Below are positions 1-11,689 of a DNA stretch of 64,000 bases, in pieces. The DNA is taken from positions 27,936 through 91,935 of the forward strand of contig JADGPK010000006.1 in NCBI GenBank assembly GCA_017882445.1. The letters run 5' to 3'. The translations under genes and the position numbers were made by a program. The notes below the pieces were generated by a model. That model did not search any database. It saw only the letters and a list, made by a program, of their open reading frames with translations, and was not told the origin of the DNA. Numbering within the stretch: position 1 is the stretch's first letter; the number at the start of each line of letters is the position of its first letter. Origin of the DNA: Solirubrobacteraceae bacterium (GTDB lineage Bacteria > Actinomycetota > Thermoleophilia > Solirubrobacterales > Solirubrobacteraceae).

Positions 1-290
1 TCGAACGTCACGGTCCCAAGGCCGTGTTCTTCGGCCGCTTCATCCTCGCTCTGCGCGTGTGGGCGTCCTGGCTGGCGGGCGCCACACACATGCACTGGCG
101 CTCGTTCGTGCTGTGGAACGCGCTCGGCGGAGTCACCTGGGCGACCGCCATCGGCCTGATCGCCTACTACCTTGGCCGCTCGGCGGGCAACGCCATCGAA
201 ACGTTCGGCCTCTTCGGTCTCGCCGCCGTGCTGATCGCGCTCGGCGGCGGTCTGTTGCTGCACCTTCGCCACCGCCGCCGCACCCTGTGA
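1..290 (+). CDS. DedA/SNARE-associated family membrane protein, C-terminal part (5' end outside window)
   Basis: Open frame from the window edge; RHGPKAVFFGRFI...RVWASWLAGATHMHWRSFVLWNALGGVTWA matches the DedA C-terminal pattern. Confidence 0.75.
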   Translation, partial: ERHGPKAVFFGRFILALRVWASWLAGATHMHWRSFVLWNALGGVTWATAIGLIAYYLGRSAGNAIETFGLFGLAAVLIALGGGLLLHLRHRRRTL

Positions 291-314
291 TCCCCCGCCA
301 GGGTCAGGTCCGCC

Positions 315-800
315 TCAGCAGGCGCTGCACGGAGCGATGCGCTCCCACATGTCCGCGAGCGTGCTCAGCTCGACCTCGGAAAAGCGCGAGAAGAAATGCT
401 CCCGGACGACCGCCAGGTGCGTCACGCGCGCTTCCTCCAGACGTTCATGCCCCGCGTCGGTCAGACACGCGTAGGAGCCGCGAGCATCGTGTTCACAGGA
501 GCAGCGCTCGAGCAGCCCCTCGCGCTCCAGACGATCGACCATCCGCGTCAGGCCGCTGCGAGAGAGCTGCGCCTGCTCGGCGAGGTCGCACATACGCATC
601 CGCGCACCGCTCGCGTCCTGTAGGTGGTGGAGCACCTCATAGGAGCTCATCGGCAAGCTGTGCGCCTGCTCCAGCTGGGCGTCCAACCGTTTGGCCAGAC
701 ACGCGTGCGCCCTGAGCAGCCCGCGCCAGGCGCGCAGCTCCCCAAACGTGAGGGCCTCCTGCTCGGCGGGGGAAATCTTGACGGCGATTGCACTCGACAT
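315..800 (-). CDS. MarR-family transcriptional regulator
   Basis: 161 aa ORF; winged-helix segment LAEQAQLSRSGLTRMVDRLEREGLLER. Confidence 0.85.
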   Translation of the reverse strand: MSSAIAVKISPAEQEALTFGELRAWRGLLRAHACLAKRLDAQLEQAHSLPMSSYEVLHHLQDASGARMRMCDLAEQAQLSRSGLTRMVDRLEREGLLERCSCEHDARGSYACLTDAGHERLEEARVTHLAVVREHFFSRFSEVELSTLADMWERIAPCSAC

Positions 801-871
801 GGCGATCCGAACCTAAAGATCTTCTCAAGCGAACATAGCAGCGTCGCGGTGCCTGCCGGGGAAGAGATCCG

Positions 872-1300
872 TCATCGCCGCGTAGCCCTCCACGCCCACC
901 GCATCATCAGCGGCTGCAGCCCCAGACGCGCGTACAGCGCCCAGCGGGGGATCTTGCTGAAACGTTCGGGCGCCTGCGCCATGTACAGGTTCGCGGGGAA
1001 CACCGCCGCGAGCAACGCGACCAGGCCCGCCCTGGACAGGCGGCGCGTCGCGGGGAACAGCACGCCTAGGCCCCCCGCCAGCTCGGCCATGCCGCTGATC
1101 AGGACCAGCCGCTTCGCGTCGCCCTCAAGGAGCGGAGGGACGATCCTTTCGTAGGGGCGAGGCTTGACGAAGTGGTTCACCCCGGCGGCCATGAAGAACG
1201 CCGCGAGCAGTCCGCGCGAGCGCCTCGCCCCCTCCCGGTTAAGCTCCCCTGGCACCACTCCTCCTCCTTCACAAGGACGGGACGCGCGGTGGATCCGCAT
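872..1300 (-). CDS. DoxX-like membrane protein
   Basis: Small membrane ORF; GLLAAFFMAAGVNHFVKP..ISGMAELAGGLGVLFPATRRLSRAGL. Confidence 0.7.
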   Translation of the reverse strand: MRIHRASRPCEGGGVVPGELNREGARRSRGLLAAFFMAAGVNHFVKPRPYERIVPPLLEGDAKRLVLISGMAELAGGLGVLFPATRRLSRAGLVALLAAVFPANLYMAQAPERFSKIPRWALYARLGLQPLMMRWAWRATRR

Positions 1301-1317
1301 GCGATCCTGCGGACAAT

Positions 1318-2874
1318 CTAGCGGCCGTCTATCAGCGACCGACCGGTCATCGCGGCCGGCTGCTCGATCCCCAGCGCCTGAAGGACCGTCGGCGCAACGT
1401 CCGCGAGGACGCCGTCGCCCGTCCTGAGATCGGCACCCCGGCTCGTGAGGATCAAAGGCACCGGGTTCATCGAGTGAGCCGTGTTCGGGCTGCCGTCCGG
1501 CTCGAGCATGTGGTCGGCGTTACCGTGGTCGGCCGTCACCACACACACACCGCCGCCCTCGTGCACCGCCGTGACCACCTCCCCCAGGCACTCGTCGACG
1601 GTCTCTATCGCCGTCACGGCCGCATCTATGACACCGGTGTGCCCGACCATGTCGGCGTTGGCGAAGTTGATGATCCCGAAGCGTGGGCGATCCTCGCGCC
1701 ACGCGCCCACGAACGCCGCGGCCGACTCGCGGGCGCTCATCTGCGGCTTGTGGTCGTACGTCGGGACATCCCGCGGAGAGGCCACCATCTCGCGCCGCTC
1801 GCCGTGCAGCGGCGCCTCGTCTCCGCCGTTGAAGAAGTACGTCACGTGCGGGTACTTCTCCGTCTCTGCCACGTGCAGCTGGGATGCCCCCGCCTGGGCG
1901 AGCACCAGCGAGAGGGTCGTCGCGGGACGCTCCGGCGAGAACACGACCGGGTAGGACCAGTCCTCCTCATAGCGCGTGAGCGTCGCGTAGCGCGCGATCG
2001 CGGCGGCGCCACCGCGGCCGCTCCAGCCCGGAAGATCCTCCTCGCTCTCGCCGAACCCGGGCTCGGCCAGGGCGCGGGTCAGCTGGCGCATGCGGTCCGG
2101 GCGGAAGTTGAAGCAGATGACGCTGTCCGCCGGTCCTATGCGCGCGTCGTCCCCGACGAGGGTCGGCTCGATGAACTCGTCCGTCTCCCCCCGTCTGTAG
2201 GCCTCGGCCACGGCCTGCCCGCCGCTGTCTGCGTGATAGGGCGCCCGGCCGGCCACGAGCATGTCGTAGGCCCGCTGCGTGCGATCCCAGCGCCGGTCGC
2301 GGTCCATCGCCCAGTAGCGGCCCACCACCGAGCCGACGCGTGCCCCGGGCGTGCGCTCGAGTTCGGAGAGGAACCCCGCTCCCGCATGGGGGAGTGTGTC
2401 GCGGCCGTCCGTGAACGCGTGCACGACCAGGTCCTTGACCGCCAGGGACCGCCCCAGTCCGATGAGCGCTCGCAGATGCTCGAGCGAGGAATGCACCCCC
2501 CCGTCTGAGACCAACCCGAGCAGGTGCACGCGCTCGGCGGCGTCAAACGCCGTGCGCAGGACGTCGCTCTGGGCGAGCGACGTATCGGCGATCGCGTCGT
2601 CGATCCGCACGAGGTCCTGGCGCACGACCGCCCCAGCCCCGAGGTTGAGATGCCCGACCTCGCTGTTTCCCATCTGTCCCTCGGGCAGCCCCACGGCACG
2701 CCCGCAGGCCGTGAGGGTCGTATGCGGATAGGCCTGCCAGAGCGCGTCGAACACCGGCGTCCGCGCGAGCGACACCGCGTTTCCGGGCCCCGGCTCAGCG
2801 AGTCCCCAGCCGTCGAGCACGATCAGACAGGCGCACGGAGCCGGCAGGCTCGTGGGGCCAGACGGAACGCTCAT
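1318..2874 (-). CDS. gpmI: 2,3-bisphosphoglycerate-independent phosphoglycerate mutase
   Basis: LIVLDGWGL, GNSEVGHLNLGAG, TADHGNAD motifs over 518 aa. Confidence 0.95.
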   Translation of the reverse strand: MSVPSGPTSLPAPCACLIVLDGWGLAEPGPGNAVSLARTPVFDALWQAYPHTTLTACGRAVGLPEGQMGNSEVGHLNLGAGAVVRQDLVRIDDAIADTSLAQSDVLRTAFDAAERVHLLGLVSDGGVHSSLEHLRALIGLGRSLAVKDLVVHAFTDGRDTLPHAGAGFLSELERTPGARVGSVVGRYWAMDRDRRWDRTQRAYDMLVAGRAPYHADSGGQAVAEAYRRGETDEFIEPTLVGDDARIGPADSVICFNFRPDRMRQLTRALAEPGFGESEEDLPGWSGRGGAAAIARYATLTRYEEDWSYPVVFSPERPATTLSLVLAQAGASQLHVAETEKYPHVTYFFNGGDEAPLHGERREMVASPRDVPTYDHKPQMSARESAAAFVGAWREDRPRFGIINFANADMVGHTGVIDAAVTAIETVDECLGEVVTAVHEGGGVCVVTADHGNADHMLEPDGSPNTAHSMNPVPLILTSRGADLRTGDGVLADVAPTVLQALGIEQPAAMTGRSLIDGR

Positions 2875-3674
2875 CGCGTCGGCGACGGCCCGGTCGCGGT
2901 CGTCGACGGCCGTGCCGCGGCGGCCACGATCGCGGCGAACGGCTCGGCCTCCAGCGAGGCGCCGCCGACGAGCGCGCCGTCCACGTCGGTGAGAGCGAGC
3001 AGCTCGGCGGCGTTCTCGGGCTTGACCGAACCGCCGTAGAGGATCCTCACCCGCTCGGCGGCATGCTCGTCGCGGTCGGCGACGAGCGCGCGTATGAACG
3101 CGATTGCCTCCTGTGCCTGTTCGGGCGTCGCCACCCTGCCCGTGCCGATCGCCCAGATCGGCTCGTATGCGATCACGACGTCCGCTAGGCGCTCGCCCGG
3201 AACGGCCGCGAGGTCCTCCTTGATCTGCTGGCGCAGCTTGCGGTCGGTGTCGTCGTTGTCGCGCTCCTGCTCGGTCTCCCCGACGCAGAGGATCGGCGCC
3301 AGCCCGGCGGCGAGCGCCGCGGGAACCTTCAGCGCGAGCGCCTTGTCGGTCTCTCCGAACATCCCTCGCCGCTCGGAGTGCCCGAGCACCACGCCGCGCA
3401 CGTCCAGCTCGCGCAGCATCGGCGCTGAGACCTCGCCGGTGAACGCGCCCTCCGGCTCCTCGTGCATGTTCTGTGCGTAGACCTCCACGCGGGAGCCCCG
3501 CGCGCTGTCGATCATCGCGCGCAGGTCGGTGAACGGGACGCAGAGCGCCACGTCCACGCCGGCGGTCGCCGAGACGCGCGGGAGCAGCGCCTGGATGTAG
3601 TCCTCGGCCTGCTCCTCGGTCTTGTACATCTTCCAGTTGCCCGCGATCAGCGGGGTACGCCGGATCAGGGTCAC
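2871..3674 (-). CDS. tpiA: Triosephosphate isomerase; GTG start overlapping the pgk stop
   Basis: RRTPLIAGNWKMYKT, VAYEPIWAIGTG, YGGSVKPENA; the longer ORF (to 4211) is antisense/out-of-frame extension. Confidence 0.93.
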   Translation of the reverse strand: MTLIRRTPLIAGNWKMYKTEEQAEDYIQALLPRVSATAGVDVALCVPFTDLRAMIDSARGSRVEVYAQNMHEEPEGAFTGEVSAPMLRELDVRGVVLGHSERRGMFGETDKALALKVPAALAAGLAPILCVGETEQERDNDDTDRKLRQQIKEDLAAVPGERLADVVIAYEPIWAIGTGRVATPEQAQEAIAFIRALVADRDEHAAERVRILYGGSVKPENAAELLALTDVDGALVGGASLEAEPFAAIVAAAARPSTTATGPSPTR

Positions 3675-4882
3675 ACCCCCCCTGCCACTCCGGCGCCTTC
3701 GAGCGCCTGGACTCCCGGAAGGGTCCTCCCCTCGACGAGCTCCAGCGTCGCGCCCCCGCCCGTGGAGAGGTGGTCCACCGTGTCCTCCAACCCGAAACGG
3801 GCGAGCGCGGCGGCCGAGTCGCCGCCGCCGACCACGGTCAGGCCCTTGGCCTGCGCGACCGCTTCGGCGACCGCACGTGTCCCCGCCGCGAACGGCTCGA
3901 GCTCGAAAGCGCCCATCGGCCCGTTCCAGAAGACCGTGCCAGCGCGCGCGATCTCGCGACCGTAGCGCTGGGCGGTCGCGGGCCCGATGTCCAGGCCCAT
4001 CCATCCCTGCGGCACCTCCACCCCGTCGAGCACACGATGCTCCGCGTCCTCGCTCAGCCGGTCGCCGATCACCAGGTCGACAGGCAGCTCGATGCTGGCG
4101 TGGTGGGGATTCGCAGCCTGCGCGAGCACCCGGCGAGCATGCTCGGTGTCCTCCTCGCAGCACAGCGACTCTCCGACCGCGTGCCCCTGCGCACAAAGGA
4201 ACGGGAAGCACATCGCTCCGCCGATGATCACCACCTCGGCGAGCTCCATGAAGCGGTCGATCACGGCGATCTTGTCCGCGACCTTGGCTCCCCCGACGAT
4301 CGCCACAAGCGGGTGGGCGGGGCTCTCCAGGATCCCGCTGAGCGTCCTGACCTCGCCTTCGAGCAGCCGGCCGGCCGCGCTCGGCAGCAGATGCGCGACG
4401 CCCTCGGTGCTCGCGTGCGCTCGGTGAGCCACCCCGAAAGCGTCGTTGACGTAGATATCGGCCAGTTCTGCGAGGGCGTGCGCGAGCTCGGGGTCGTTGC
4501 TCGTCTCGCCGGCCTCGAAACGCACGTTCTCGAGCACGAGGATCTCGCCCTCGCGAAGCTCCTCGGTCAGCGCCCTGACCTCCGCGCCGACAACGCCCGG
4601 CGCCAGCGCGACCTCGGCGCCGGTCAGCTCGCGCAGGCGCTGCGCGACCGGCGCCATCGACAGCTTCGGATCGAACCGTCCTTCGGGGCGGCCCAGATGC
4701 GAGACGAGCACGAGCCGAGCGCCGCGCGCGCGAAGCTCTTCGATCGTCACCAGCGCCGCGGTGATCCGCGTGTCGTCCGCGAGGACCGGCCTGCCGTCCG
4801 CGTCCTCGGTGAGAGGCACGTTGAAATCGACCCTCACAAGCACCCGCTTGCCGTGCACGTCCAGGTCGTCAATGCTCCTCAT
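3671..4882 (-). CDS. pgk: Phosphoglycerate kinase
   Basis: KRVLVRVDFNVPL, VSHLGRPEG, VVGGGDSAAAL motifs, 403 aa. Confidence 0.96.
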   Translation of the reverse strand: MRSIDDLDVHGKRVLVRVDFNVPLTEDADGRPVLADDTRITAALVTIEELRARGARLVLVSHLGRPEGRFDPKLSMAPVAQRLRELTGAEVALAPGVVGAEVRALTEELREGEILVLENVRFEAGETSNDPELAHALAELADIYVNDAFGVAHRAHASTEGVAHLLPSAAGRLLEGEVRTLSGILESPAHPLVAIVGGAKVADKIAVIDRFMELAEVVIIGGAMCFPFLCAQGHAVGESLCCEEDTEHARRVLAQAANPHHASIELPVDLVIGDRLSEDAEHRVLDGVEVPQGWMGLDIGPATAQRYGREIARAGTVFWNGPMGAFELEPFAAGTRAVAEAVAQAKGLTVVGGGDSAAALARFGLEDTVDHLSTGGGATLELVEGRTLPGVQALEGAGVAGGV

Positions 4883-4978
4883 CGACTCTCTCCCATCTCG
4901 TCGTGCTCCTTCACGATATCCCCGGACAGACCGCCTGTCTGCCTGACCCGCCGGCCGGGAGCGGCTCCCGTCATGCGC

Positions 4979-5995
<1,017 letters not shown>

Positions 5996-6171
5996 TCATT
6001 GCCTCCTCAAGCGAAAATGAACGATGCCGGACTGAAGGAGCACCACTCCGTCGCCCGGCGTGCCGCAGGAGGCTATCAGCGGACCCGTCGCGGGGCATGT
6101 GCCTATCTACTGACGGCGCATACCGATTTTCTACGCATACGCGGTATCGCCGTGCTCCGGCGCGGTCTCAC

Positions 6172-7137
6172 TCACGAGCCTCTGGGCAGCTTGTCGATGT
6201 CTCGGTGGGCTACCGCGACCTCGAGATCGTCGTGCTCGCGGTAGCGCTCAGCGAGATGCTCCGCGATGGCGACAGAGCGGTGGCGACCGCCCGTGCAGCC
6301 GACCGCGACCACGAGGTGAGCCTTGCCCTCTGCGACGTACTGCGGCAGGAGGAAGTCGAGCAGCGAGTGCAATCGGACGTAGAACTCCTCCAGCCGCCCG
6401 TCGCGCGCGATGTAGTCGACCACGCGACCGTCCAGCCCTGTCAGCTCCCGCAGCTGCGGATCGTAGTGCGGGTTGGCCAGGAAGCGCACGTCGATCGCCA
6501 GGTCCTCCTCGCGGGGCGGGCCGTGCTTGAACCCGAAGCTCATGAACGTCACCGACAGCCGGCCGGCGGTGTCGCGTGGCAGGAACTCCTCGGCGATCTT
6601 CTCCCGCAGCGTCGCCGCGGACGTCGCGGTGGTGTCGATCACGAGGTCCGCGCGGCCGCGCAGGGGCTCGAGCAGCGCCCGCTCGGCCGCGACGCCCGCC
6701 GCGACGCTGCCCTCCGGCGCGAGCGGGTGGCGGCGGCGGGTCTCCTTGTAACGCGTGACCAGCGTCTGCTCGGCCGCCTCCAGGAACAGGAGGTGGTGGG
6801 TCAGGCCGAGCGCGTCCAGGTCGTCGACGACCGCGCGCAGCGCCTCGAAGTACACGCCGCCGCGAACGTCCGAGACGACCGCCGCACGTTCGACCTTGGA
6901 GCCCTTGTGCACGAACAGCTCCACCAGCGAGCGGATCATCGCCGGGGGTAGGTTGTCGACGCAGAAGTAGCCAGCGTCCTCGAACACGTTCATCGCCGTC
7001 GACTTGCCCGCACCGGAGAAGCCGGTTATCACCACGAAGTCCTCCAGGCGCGACTCGATGACCGGCTTGCCGGACTTGCCGGCAGATCTCTGCTCGGTGG
7101 CAGCTCTGAGCGGACGCAGGGGCCTGATGACGGCCAT
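6172..7137 (-). CDS. rapZ: RNase adapter RapZ / YvcJ-type nucleotide-binding protein
   Basis: Walker A GFSGAGKSTA; C-terminal VGCTGGRHRSVAIAE. Confidence 0.92.
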   Translation of the reverse strand: MAVIRPLRPLRAATEQRSAGKSGKPVIESRLEDFVVITGFSGAGKSTAMNVFEDAGYFCVDNLPPAMIRSLVELFVHKGSKVERAAVVSDVRGGVYFEALRAVVDDLDALGLTHHLLFLEAAEQTLVTRYKETRRRHPLAPEGSVAAGVAAERALLEPLRGRADLVIDTTATSAATLREKIAEEFLPRDTAGRLSVTFMSFGFKHGPPREEDLAIDVRFLANPHYDPQLRELTGLDGRVVDYIARDGRLEEFYVRLHSLLDFLLPQYVAEGKAHLVVAVGCTGGRHRSVAIAEHLAERYREHDDLEVAVAHRDIDKLPRGS

Positions 7138-7196
7138 CGTCCACTCATTGTGCCGTCAGCGGCGGACGAGCGGTCAGCTCTGTATGGACGGGAGCG

Positions 7197-9074
7197 TCAG
7201 CCGGCGCGGTGGAGGTGCCCGTAGAGCTCTCGCCCGACCTTCGCAGGCAGACCGGGCACCAACTGGAGTTCCTCTCTAGAGGCCGCCACCATCGCGTCCG
7301 GCGAGCCGAAGTGCGCCAGCAGCGCCCGCTTGCGCGCCGGTCCGATTCCGGGCAGCTCGTCGAGCAGAGAGCTCGTCATCGCCCTGTCGCGCCGGATGCG
7401 GTGGTGGGTGACAGCGAAGCGGTGCGCCTCGTCGCGAACGCGCTGCAGCAGCTGCAGCTCCGGCGTGGCATGGTCGAGCACCAGCGGCGAGCGGCGCCCC
7501 GGGATGAAGATCTCCTCGATGCGCTTGGCGAGCGAGACGACCGCCACACCGCGGTCGCGGAAGCCGCGCAGGGGCCCCAGGCCCGCGGCGAGCTGGCCCT
7601 TGCCGCCATCGATGACCACCACGTTGGGCAGCGCGGCGAAGCTCGAGTCATAGGCGGGGTCGTGCGGCGAGATGTCCGCCTGGCGCTCCCACTGGGCGAA
7701 GCGTCGCGCGAGCACCTCGGCCATCGCCGCGTAGTCGTCTGAGGATCCCTCGGCGGTGCGGATCGTGAAGCGCCTGTAGTCGGCCTTCTTGGGTGCCCCG
7801 CCCTCGAACACGACCATCGAGGCAACCGTGTTGGTGCCACCCAGGTTGGAGATGTCGAAGCACTCGACGCGGATCGGTGGGACGTCGAGGTCGAGCGCCT
7901 GCTGCAGGCCCTCCACGGCCTCCACCCGGCCCTGTCGGCGGCGCTCGGAGCGCAGGCGCTCCTGGTCGAGCGCCAGGCGAGAGTTGCGCTCGGCGAGCTC
8001 GAGGATGCGGCGCTTCTCGCCGCGCTCGGCGGCGCGCAGCTCCACCGGGCCGCCGCGGCGCTCAGACAGCGCGTCGGCGAGCGCCGCGCGCCCGTCTAGC
8101 TCGCGCTGGGTCACCAGCAGAGCCGGGATCGAGGTCTGTCCGCCGTAGTACTGGAGCATGAACTCCTCCGCCACCTCCGCCACATCGCGCTCGGTCTCGT
8201 TGGCCAGGTAGAACGACTGCCTGTCGGAGAGCACCCCGTCGCGAACCTGGAAGACCTGCGCGTTGGCGTCGCGGCCGTCGACGGCGATCGCGACGGCGTC
8301 GAAGCTGCCCACCGACTCGCCGGTCACGCGGCGGCGCTCCAGCAGCGAGCGAACCGCCTGCAGCCGGTTGCGCTCGAGGGTGGCCTGCTCGAACTCCTCG
8401 CCGGCCGCGGCCGCTCGCATCCGGGCCTCGAGGTCGCGCTCGATCGCGGCGAAGCGCCCGCAGAGGAAGTCGATCACCCCGTCGATGCTCTTGCGGTAGT
8501 CCTCCTGCGAGACGTAGCCCACGCACGGCGCCTCGCAGCGCTTGATGTAGTAGTCCAGGCACGGGCTGCCGCTGCGCCGTCCCGGCTCGGGTCCGGTGCA
8601 GGAGCGGAACATGAAGACCTTGGCGAGAACCTCGAGCGTCGCTCGCACCCGCTTGGCGTTCGAATACGGACCGAAGTAGGCCCGCCCGGCACGGTGGCGC
8701 TCGCGGGTGAAGTAGACCCGCGGGTATGCCTCATCGAGTGACACCGCGATGAACGGATAGGACTTGTCGTCGCGCAGGCGAATGTTGAAGCGGGGGCGAT
8801 ACTGCTTGATGAAGCTCTGCTCCGCCAGCAGCGCCTCGGCCTCTGAAGCCACCACCACGCACTCGATGTGATCGACGCTCGCCACCATCTCTGCGTGCCC
8901 GGGACTGCTGGGTATCGTGCCCCGCCCACCCTTGGAGAAGTGCGAGGACACGCGCTTGCGCACCGACTTGGCCTTGCCGACGTAGATGACGCGTCCGCGC
9001 GCGTCTCGGAACAGGTACACGCCGGGCTGGTCGGGGAGGGCGCGTCGCTGCTCGAAAAGGGGATGCTCGCTCAA
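7197..9074 (-). CDS. uvrC: Excinuclease ABC subunit C (probable TTG start at 9074; ORF open to 9155)
   Basis: GIY-YIG segment PGVYLFRDARGRVIYVGKAKSVRKRV, UvrC core, C-terminal HhH LLDELPGIGPARKRALLAHFGS. Confidence 0.94.
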   Translation of the reverse strand: MSEHPLFEQRRALPDQPGVYLFRDARGRVIYVGKAKSVRKRVSSHFSKGGRGTIPSSPGHAEMVASVDHIECVVVASEAEALLAEQSFIKQYRPRFNIRLRDDKSYPFIAVSLDEAYPRVYFTRERHRAGRAYFGPYSNAKRVRATLEVLAKVFMFRSCTGPEPGRRSGSPCLDYYIKRCEAPCVGYVSQEDYRKSIDGVIDFLCGRFAAIERDLEARMRAAAAGEEFEQATLERNRLQAVRSLLERRRVTGESVGSFDAVAIAVDGRDANAQVFQVRDGVLSDRQSFYLANETERDVAEVAEEFMLQYYGGQTSIPALLVTQRELDGRAALADALSERRGGPVELRAAERGEKRRILELAERNSRLALDQERLRSERRRQGRVEAVEGLQQALDLDVPPIRVECFDISNLGGTNTVASMVVFEGGAPKKADYRRFTIRTAEGSSDDYAAMAEVLARRFAQWERQADISPHDPAYDSSFAALPNVVVIDGGKGQLAAGLGPLRGFRDRGVAVVSLAKRIEEIFIPGRRSPLVLDHATPELQLLQRVRDEAHRFAVTHHRIRRDRAMTSSLLDELPGIGPARKRALLAHFGSPDAMVAASREELQLVPGLPAKVGRELYGHLHRAG

Positions 9075-9249
9075 GCGAGCGTCTCCCTGCTTCGGTCGAC
9101 GATGCTCTCCCGCGCGTCGCCCTCGCCCCTCGGTGCCTCGGTAGCTGACATCCAATGCGAGGATAGGAGGCGTCCCTGAGGGCGCGCCTCGAAGTCCGAG
9201 CAGTCATCCCGGCGGCGTGCGACCTCGGAGCGCGAGGAAGCGCGAGGAG

Positions 9250-9609
9250 TCAGTAGGAGCGCGAGTGGCGGTAGACCTCGAGCAGGACGTAGAGGACGCC
9301 CGCGACGAGCAGGAACCAGGCGAGCTCGCCGAGCCCGGTCTGCCACATGTTCTTGCGCGCCACGTACGCGAACAGGCCAACCGCGACGCCGCCGTAGAGG
9401 AGCCCCCGCCGACGGTCGCCGAGGCTGTGCAGGGAGATCCGATATTCGCGGTAGAAGCGCAACCCCAGATAGGCAGCCGCGACGCCGAAGGCCACGAGCA
9501 GCACCGCTTCGAAGGTGCTCGCCGCCCGCCCGCCGCCCGGAAGGAAGTAGACGGCCGCGGCGATGGCCAGCAGTATGGCCACGTTGCGCGCGGTCTTCAT
9601 CCGCTCCAT
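9250..9609 (-). CDS. Small integral membrane protein, unknown function
   Basis: 119 aa with several hydrophobic segments; no family recognised. Confidence 0.55.
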   Translation of the reverse strand: MERMKTARNVAILLAIAAAVYFLPGGGRAASTFEAVLLVAFGVAAAYLGLRFYREYRISLHSLGDRRRGLLYGGVAVGLFAYVARKNMWQTGLGELAWFLLVAGVLYVLLEVYRHSRSY

Positions 9610-9623
9610 GGCCGAAGTGTAGG

Positions 9624-11633
9624 TCAGTCGATCAGCGTCTCGAGGCGCGCGTAGGCATCCTCCACCGCGCGCTTGGCGGCGGTGTGGCGCGCTTCGGACT
9701 TGGCGGACTCATAGCGCGTCGCCCATGCGGCCGGATCGGCGAGCTCACCCTCCAGCGCGCTCAGCGCCGCCTCGGCGTCCTCGACGGCCCGCTCGGCCTT
9801 CTGCTGCTCGCTCAGGCGGTTCTTCGACGGCCCCGTGGCCCTGGGCTTCGGCTTGCCCCTCCGGGCCGCGCCCGCCGGATGCCCGGCGGCTCGGAGCGCG
9901 CTGCCGTCCTTCAGGGAGCCGGATCCGTTGCCGGCGGCGCCGACCGGTGAAACCACGAGCGCGGCTATCTGACCAGGGCGTCCGGCCGCGAGAGCCCTGC
10001 GCTCGTCGCGCACGCGAACGTACTCGGGCCAGCCGCCGACGTAGCTGTGCAGCGAGCCTTCCTCCACCGCCACCGTGCGGGAGCCCACGGCGTCGAGCAG
10101 GGCGCGGTCGTGGGAGACGAGCAGGATCGCCCCGGTGAAGGAGCGCAGCGCGTCCTCGAGCGCCTCGCGGCTCTCGATGTCCAGGTGGTTGGTCGGCTCG
10201 TCGAGGATCAGCACGTTGGGCGGGTGCGCGTCCGATCCGACGAGCACCGCCAGGGAGAGCCGGCGCCGCTCGCCGCCGGAGAGCCCGCTCAGCGGCTTCT
10301 CAGCGTCCTCGCCCGAGAACAGGAAGCGCCCGAGCAGCGCTCGGGCCTTGCCCGGGCTCAGCCCCGTCGCGCGCTGGGCCGCCTCCACGACGCTCTGGTT
10401 CGCCTCGCCGCCAGCGCCGAGCTCGTCGGCGTGCTGGGAGAGATAGCCGACCTTGACGTTGTGTCCGATGCTGAGCTTGCCCGCCGCCAGCTCGCGACGC
10501 CCCGCCAGCGTCTCGATCACGGTGGTCTTGCCCGTGCCGTTCGGTCCCACCAGCGAGACGTGCTCGCCGCGCTCGAGCCACAGCTCGGCGTGCTCGAGCA
10601 GGACGAGAGGCGGGGCGCCGACCTCGATGCGCGCATCGATCAGCTCGAAGATCACGCGTCCCGAGCGCTCGGGCGAGGAGAAGGCGAACTCGAGTCCCTT
10701 GCCGTCGGCGGGCGCCCTGAGGGACCCCTCCTCGATCCGCTCCATCTTGGCGAGCTTCTTGACCCGCGACTGCGCCTGACGCGCCTTGGTGGCCTTGTAG
10801 CGGAAGCGCTCGATGAAGCGTTCCATCCGCTCCATCTCGGCCGTCTGCTTGTCTATCGCTCGGCCGAGCGCGATTTCGCGGGCCGCCTGCTCGCGGCGCC
10901 ACTGGTGCCACGTCCCCGCGAAGAACCGCGACCTGCCGCCCTCGAGCTCCAGCACCGCGGTGCCCACCGCCTCGAGGAACCAGCGGTCGTGCGCGACGAG
11001 GACCACGGCGGCGTCGAGATCCACGAGCGTCTGCTCGAGCCACTCCAGCGACTCGATGTCGAGGTGATTGGTGGGCTCGTCGAGCAGCAGCACGTCGGCT
11101 CCGGTCGCCAGGGCGCGGGCCAGCGATGCGCGCGTCAGCTGACCTCCGGAGAACGTGTCCAGGGCGCGTTCGAGGTCTGCCTCGCGGAACCCCAGGCCGT
11201 GGGCCATCGCCGTCGCGCGGTTGCGCCACAGATAGCCGCCTCGCGCCTCCAGCCGGGCCTGTGCGCCGGAATAGCGGGCGAGCATCGCCTCGTCGGCCGT
11301 GCCGGCGGCCATCTTGCCCTCCAGGGCGCTCAGCTCGGCCTCGATCTGCAGCTCCTCCGCGCAACCTGACAGCAGGTACTCGCGCAGCGCCATCCGCCGC
11401 TCACGCGGCGGACGCTGGTCGTGCAGGGCGATCCTCACTCCCTTCGCGATGCTCAGCTCGCCTCGATCGATCGACGTCTCGCCCGCCAGCATCCGCAGCA
11501 GCGTCGTCTTGCCCGCCCCGTTGCGCCCGGCGATGGTCATCCGTTCGCGGCGCTCCAGCTTGAACGACACGCCGCGCAACAGCGGCCGGCCGGCCATATC
11601 CTTGTGCATGTCTGAAGCGATCAGCAGAGCCAT
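9624..11633 (-). CDS. ABC-F family ATP-binding protein (duplicated ABC domains)
   Basis: Two Walker A (GRNGAGKTT, GPNGTGKTT) and two LSGGxxxR-type signatures; no transmembrane domain. Confidence 0.93.
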   Translation of the reverse strand: MALLIASDMHKDMAGRPLLRGVSFKLERRERMTIAGRNGAGKTTLLRMLAGETSIDRGELSIAKGVRIALHDQRPPRERRMALREYLLSGCAEELQIEAELSALEGKMAAGTADEAMLARYSGAQARLEARGGYLWRNRATAMAHGLGFREADLERALDTFSGGQLTRASLARALATGADVLLLDEPTNHLDIESLEWLEQTLVDLDAAVVLVAHDRWFLEAVGTAVLELEGGRSRFFAGTWHQWRREQAAREIALGRAIDKQTAEMERMERFIERFRYKATKARQAQSRVKKLAKMERIEEGSLRAPADGKGLEFAFSSPERSGRVIFELIDARIEVGAPPLVLLEHAELWLERGEHVSLVGPNGTGKTTVIETLAGRRELAAGKLSIGHNVKVGYLSQHADELGAGGEANQSVVEAAQRATGLSPGKARALLGRFLFSGEDAEKPLSGLSGGERRRLSLAVLVGSDAHPPNVLILDEPTNHLDIESREALEDALRSFTGAILLVSHDRALLDAVGSRTVAVEEGSLHSYVGGWPEYVRVRDERRALAAGRPGQIAALVVSPVGAAGNGSGSLKDGSALRAAGHPAGAARRGKPKPRATGPSKNRLSEQQKAERAVEDAEAALSALEGELADPAAWATRYESAKSEARHTAAKRAVEDAYARLETLID

Positions 11634-11689
11634 CGGCTGCTGATGGTAGGGGCCCGCCCCCGGCGCGCCGCGCTAGGATCCCGGCCGAG